The position numbers were made by a program, and so were the translations under genes. Under the pieces are notes generated by a model. That model was given only the letters and a program-made list of their open reading frames with translations. It did no database searches and was not told the DNA's origin. 42,342 bases of DNA from Anaerolineaceae bacterium. Lineage in GTDB: Bacteria > Chloroflexota > Anaerolineae > Aggregatilineales > Phototrophicaceae. How positions within the stretch are numbered: position 1 is the first letter of the stretch; every line of letters begins with the position of its first letter. This document shows positions 41,511-42,342 of the stretch, in pieces. The stretch lies in NCBI GenBank assembly GCA_007693385.1, contig REDR01000059.1, positions 1 to 42,342 on the forward strand, written 5' to 3'.

Positions 41511-42342
41511 ATGGCTGATAAGCCGGTATTTTATTTGATTGATGGTCATGCTGTGGCCTACCGCCAATATTTCGGCCTGCCTGCCCGCAGTTTCAACACA
41601 TCATCCGGCGAACCGACCAACGCCACATACGGATTCACCCGCATTTTGCTCGACATCCTGTTCAAAGACCGCCCGCAATATCTGGCCGTCAGCTTTGATG
41701 AAGGGCTAAGCGGACGCGATGAACTTTACGCCGACTACAAAGGCACGCGGGCGAAGATGGAGGACGATCTGCACCGGCAGATGTCGCGCATCCGGCAGAT
41801 GGTCGAAGCGTTCAATATCCCGATCCTGTCGCTTGAAGGCTACGAAGCCGACGACGTGATCGGCACGGTCATCACGCAGGCCGATGATGTGCATTGCCAC
41901 ATCATCACCGGTGACCGCGACCTTCTGCAATTGCTGGATGAGCGCGTCACCGTCGCCTTGCCGTCACGTCAGGGGCCGGATACCGTCTACGATATCGCCC
42001 AATTTGAGGAAAAATACGCCCTGCGTCCCGATCAACTGGTCGATATGAAGGCGCTGATGGGCGACCCGTCGGACAACATCCCGGGCGTGAAGGGCATCGG
42101 CGAAAAGACCGCCACCACGCTATTACAGACATATGATACGCTGGACGCCGTTTACCACAACATCGAATCCATCAAAGGCGCGACGCGCAAGCGGCTGGAA
42201 GCGGGGCGCGAGATGGCCTACATCAGCCGCGATCTCGCCCGCATCCGCCGCGATGTCCCGCTTGAGTTGACTCTGGCCGCCTGCGTCGCCGACGACTTCG
42301 ACCATGAGCGCGTGTTGGAATTGTTTCAAGAACTGGAATTCC
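41511..42342 (+). CDS. polA: DNA polymerase I, N-terminal 5'-3' exonuclease part (truncated by window end)
   Basis: The first 277 residues of DNA polymerase I, which removes RNA primers and fills gaps in replication and repair. The visible part is the flap-endonuclease domain: F-Y-L-I-D-G-H-A at the start, F-D-E-G, Y-K-G-T-R-A-K-M, E-A-D-D-V-I-G-T, T-G-D-R-D-L-L-Q-L and D-P-S-D-N-I-P-G-V-K-G-I-G-E-K-T-A, giving the metal-binding aspartates and the helix-hairpin-helix. An AGAGGA ends about 10 nt before the ATG. The polymerase domain lies beyond the window. It follows the transposase-like fusion gene by 36 nt. Confidence 0.96.
   Translation, partial: MADKPVFYLIDGHAVAYRQYFGLPARSFNTSSGEPTNATYGFTRILLDILFKDRPQYLAVSFDEGLSGRDELYADYKGTRAKMEDDLHRQMSRIRQMVEAFNIPILSLEGYEADDVIGTVITQADDVHCHIITGDRDLLQLLDERVTVALPSRQGPDTVYDIAQFEEKYALRPDQLVDMKALMGDPSDNIPGVKGIGEKTATTLLQTYDTLDAVYHNIESIKGATRKRLEAGREMAYISRDLARIRRDVPLELTLAACVADDFDHERVLELFQELEF

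Noticed and set aside
40908-41567. A 219-codon minus-strand frame opposite the transposase-like fusion gene
   Set aside because: It overlaps the coding strand that carries the domain patterns and has no ribosome site or family match.

Overview
The window looks like a chromosomal segment of a Chloroflexota bacterium, most likely class Anaerolineae. The grounds are fairly high GC, GTP-dependent PEP carboxykinase, sugar ABC permeases with large extra segments, and many exported proteins with Pro/Thr/Ala-rich low-complexity linkers of the kind common in that phylum. No phage, integron, CRISPR array or intact insertion sequence was seen. Coding density is high and no gene is visibly broken. The two ends cut through genes: the tail of a Uma2-type gene on the left and polA on the right.

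Layout. 1-3.1 kb: tandem Uma2-family genes, an amino-acid ABC substrate-binding protein and permease without an ATPase gene, and a tRNA-Lys. 3.2-4.3 kb: a cytochrome c lipoprotein and methylglyoxal synthase. 4.3-13.3 kb (minus strand): a tightly coupled five-gene run of response regulator, membrane NERD-domain protein, AddB, AddA and an unknown polytopic membrane protein. 13.5-18.0 kb: a secreted triple-parvulin protein, a single-domain response regulator and FtsH. 18.2-20.2 kb: an ECF sigma factor overlapping a membrane anti-sigma-like protein with an SH3 domain. 20.4-24.1 kb: a secreted PQQ-type sugar dehydrogenase and a three-gene TadE/TadE/TadG group. 24.3-27.5 kb: nagA and GTP-PEPCK.

27.8-35.7 kb is a carbohydrate-use locus: a LacI regulator with a palindromic operator candidate, then a sugar-binding protein, two permeases and a GH2 glycosidase in one direction. 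The ABC ATPase is absent and is presumably shared with another locus. 35.7-42.3 kb holds miaB, a V4R-domain protein, an SH3/CARDB lipoprotein, a very unusual multidomain protein, and polA.

The most unusual object is the protein at 39456-41474. It joins a degenerate receiver domain, a long disordered linker, a Roadblock/LC7-like domain, and a C-terminal domain that reads as an IS200/IS605 (Y1, HUH) transposase fold. In that last domain the two HUH histidines have become tyrosines while the tyrosine of the last helix remains. This looks like a domesticated transposase used as a signalling or nucleic-acid-binding module, probably co-transcribed with polA. REP-like intergenic hairpins, one just upstream of this gene, make the link to RAYT-type biology worth testing. 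A second candidate system is the AddAB operon with its regulator, NERD and membrane-protein partners.
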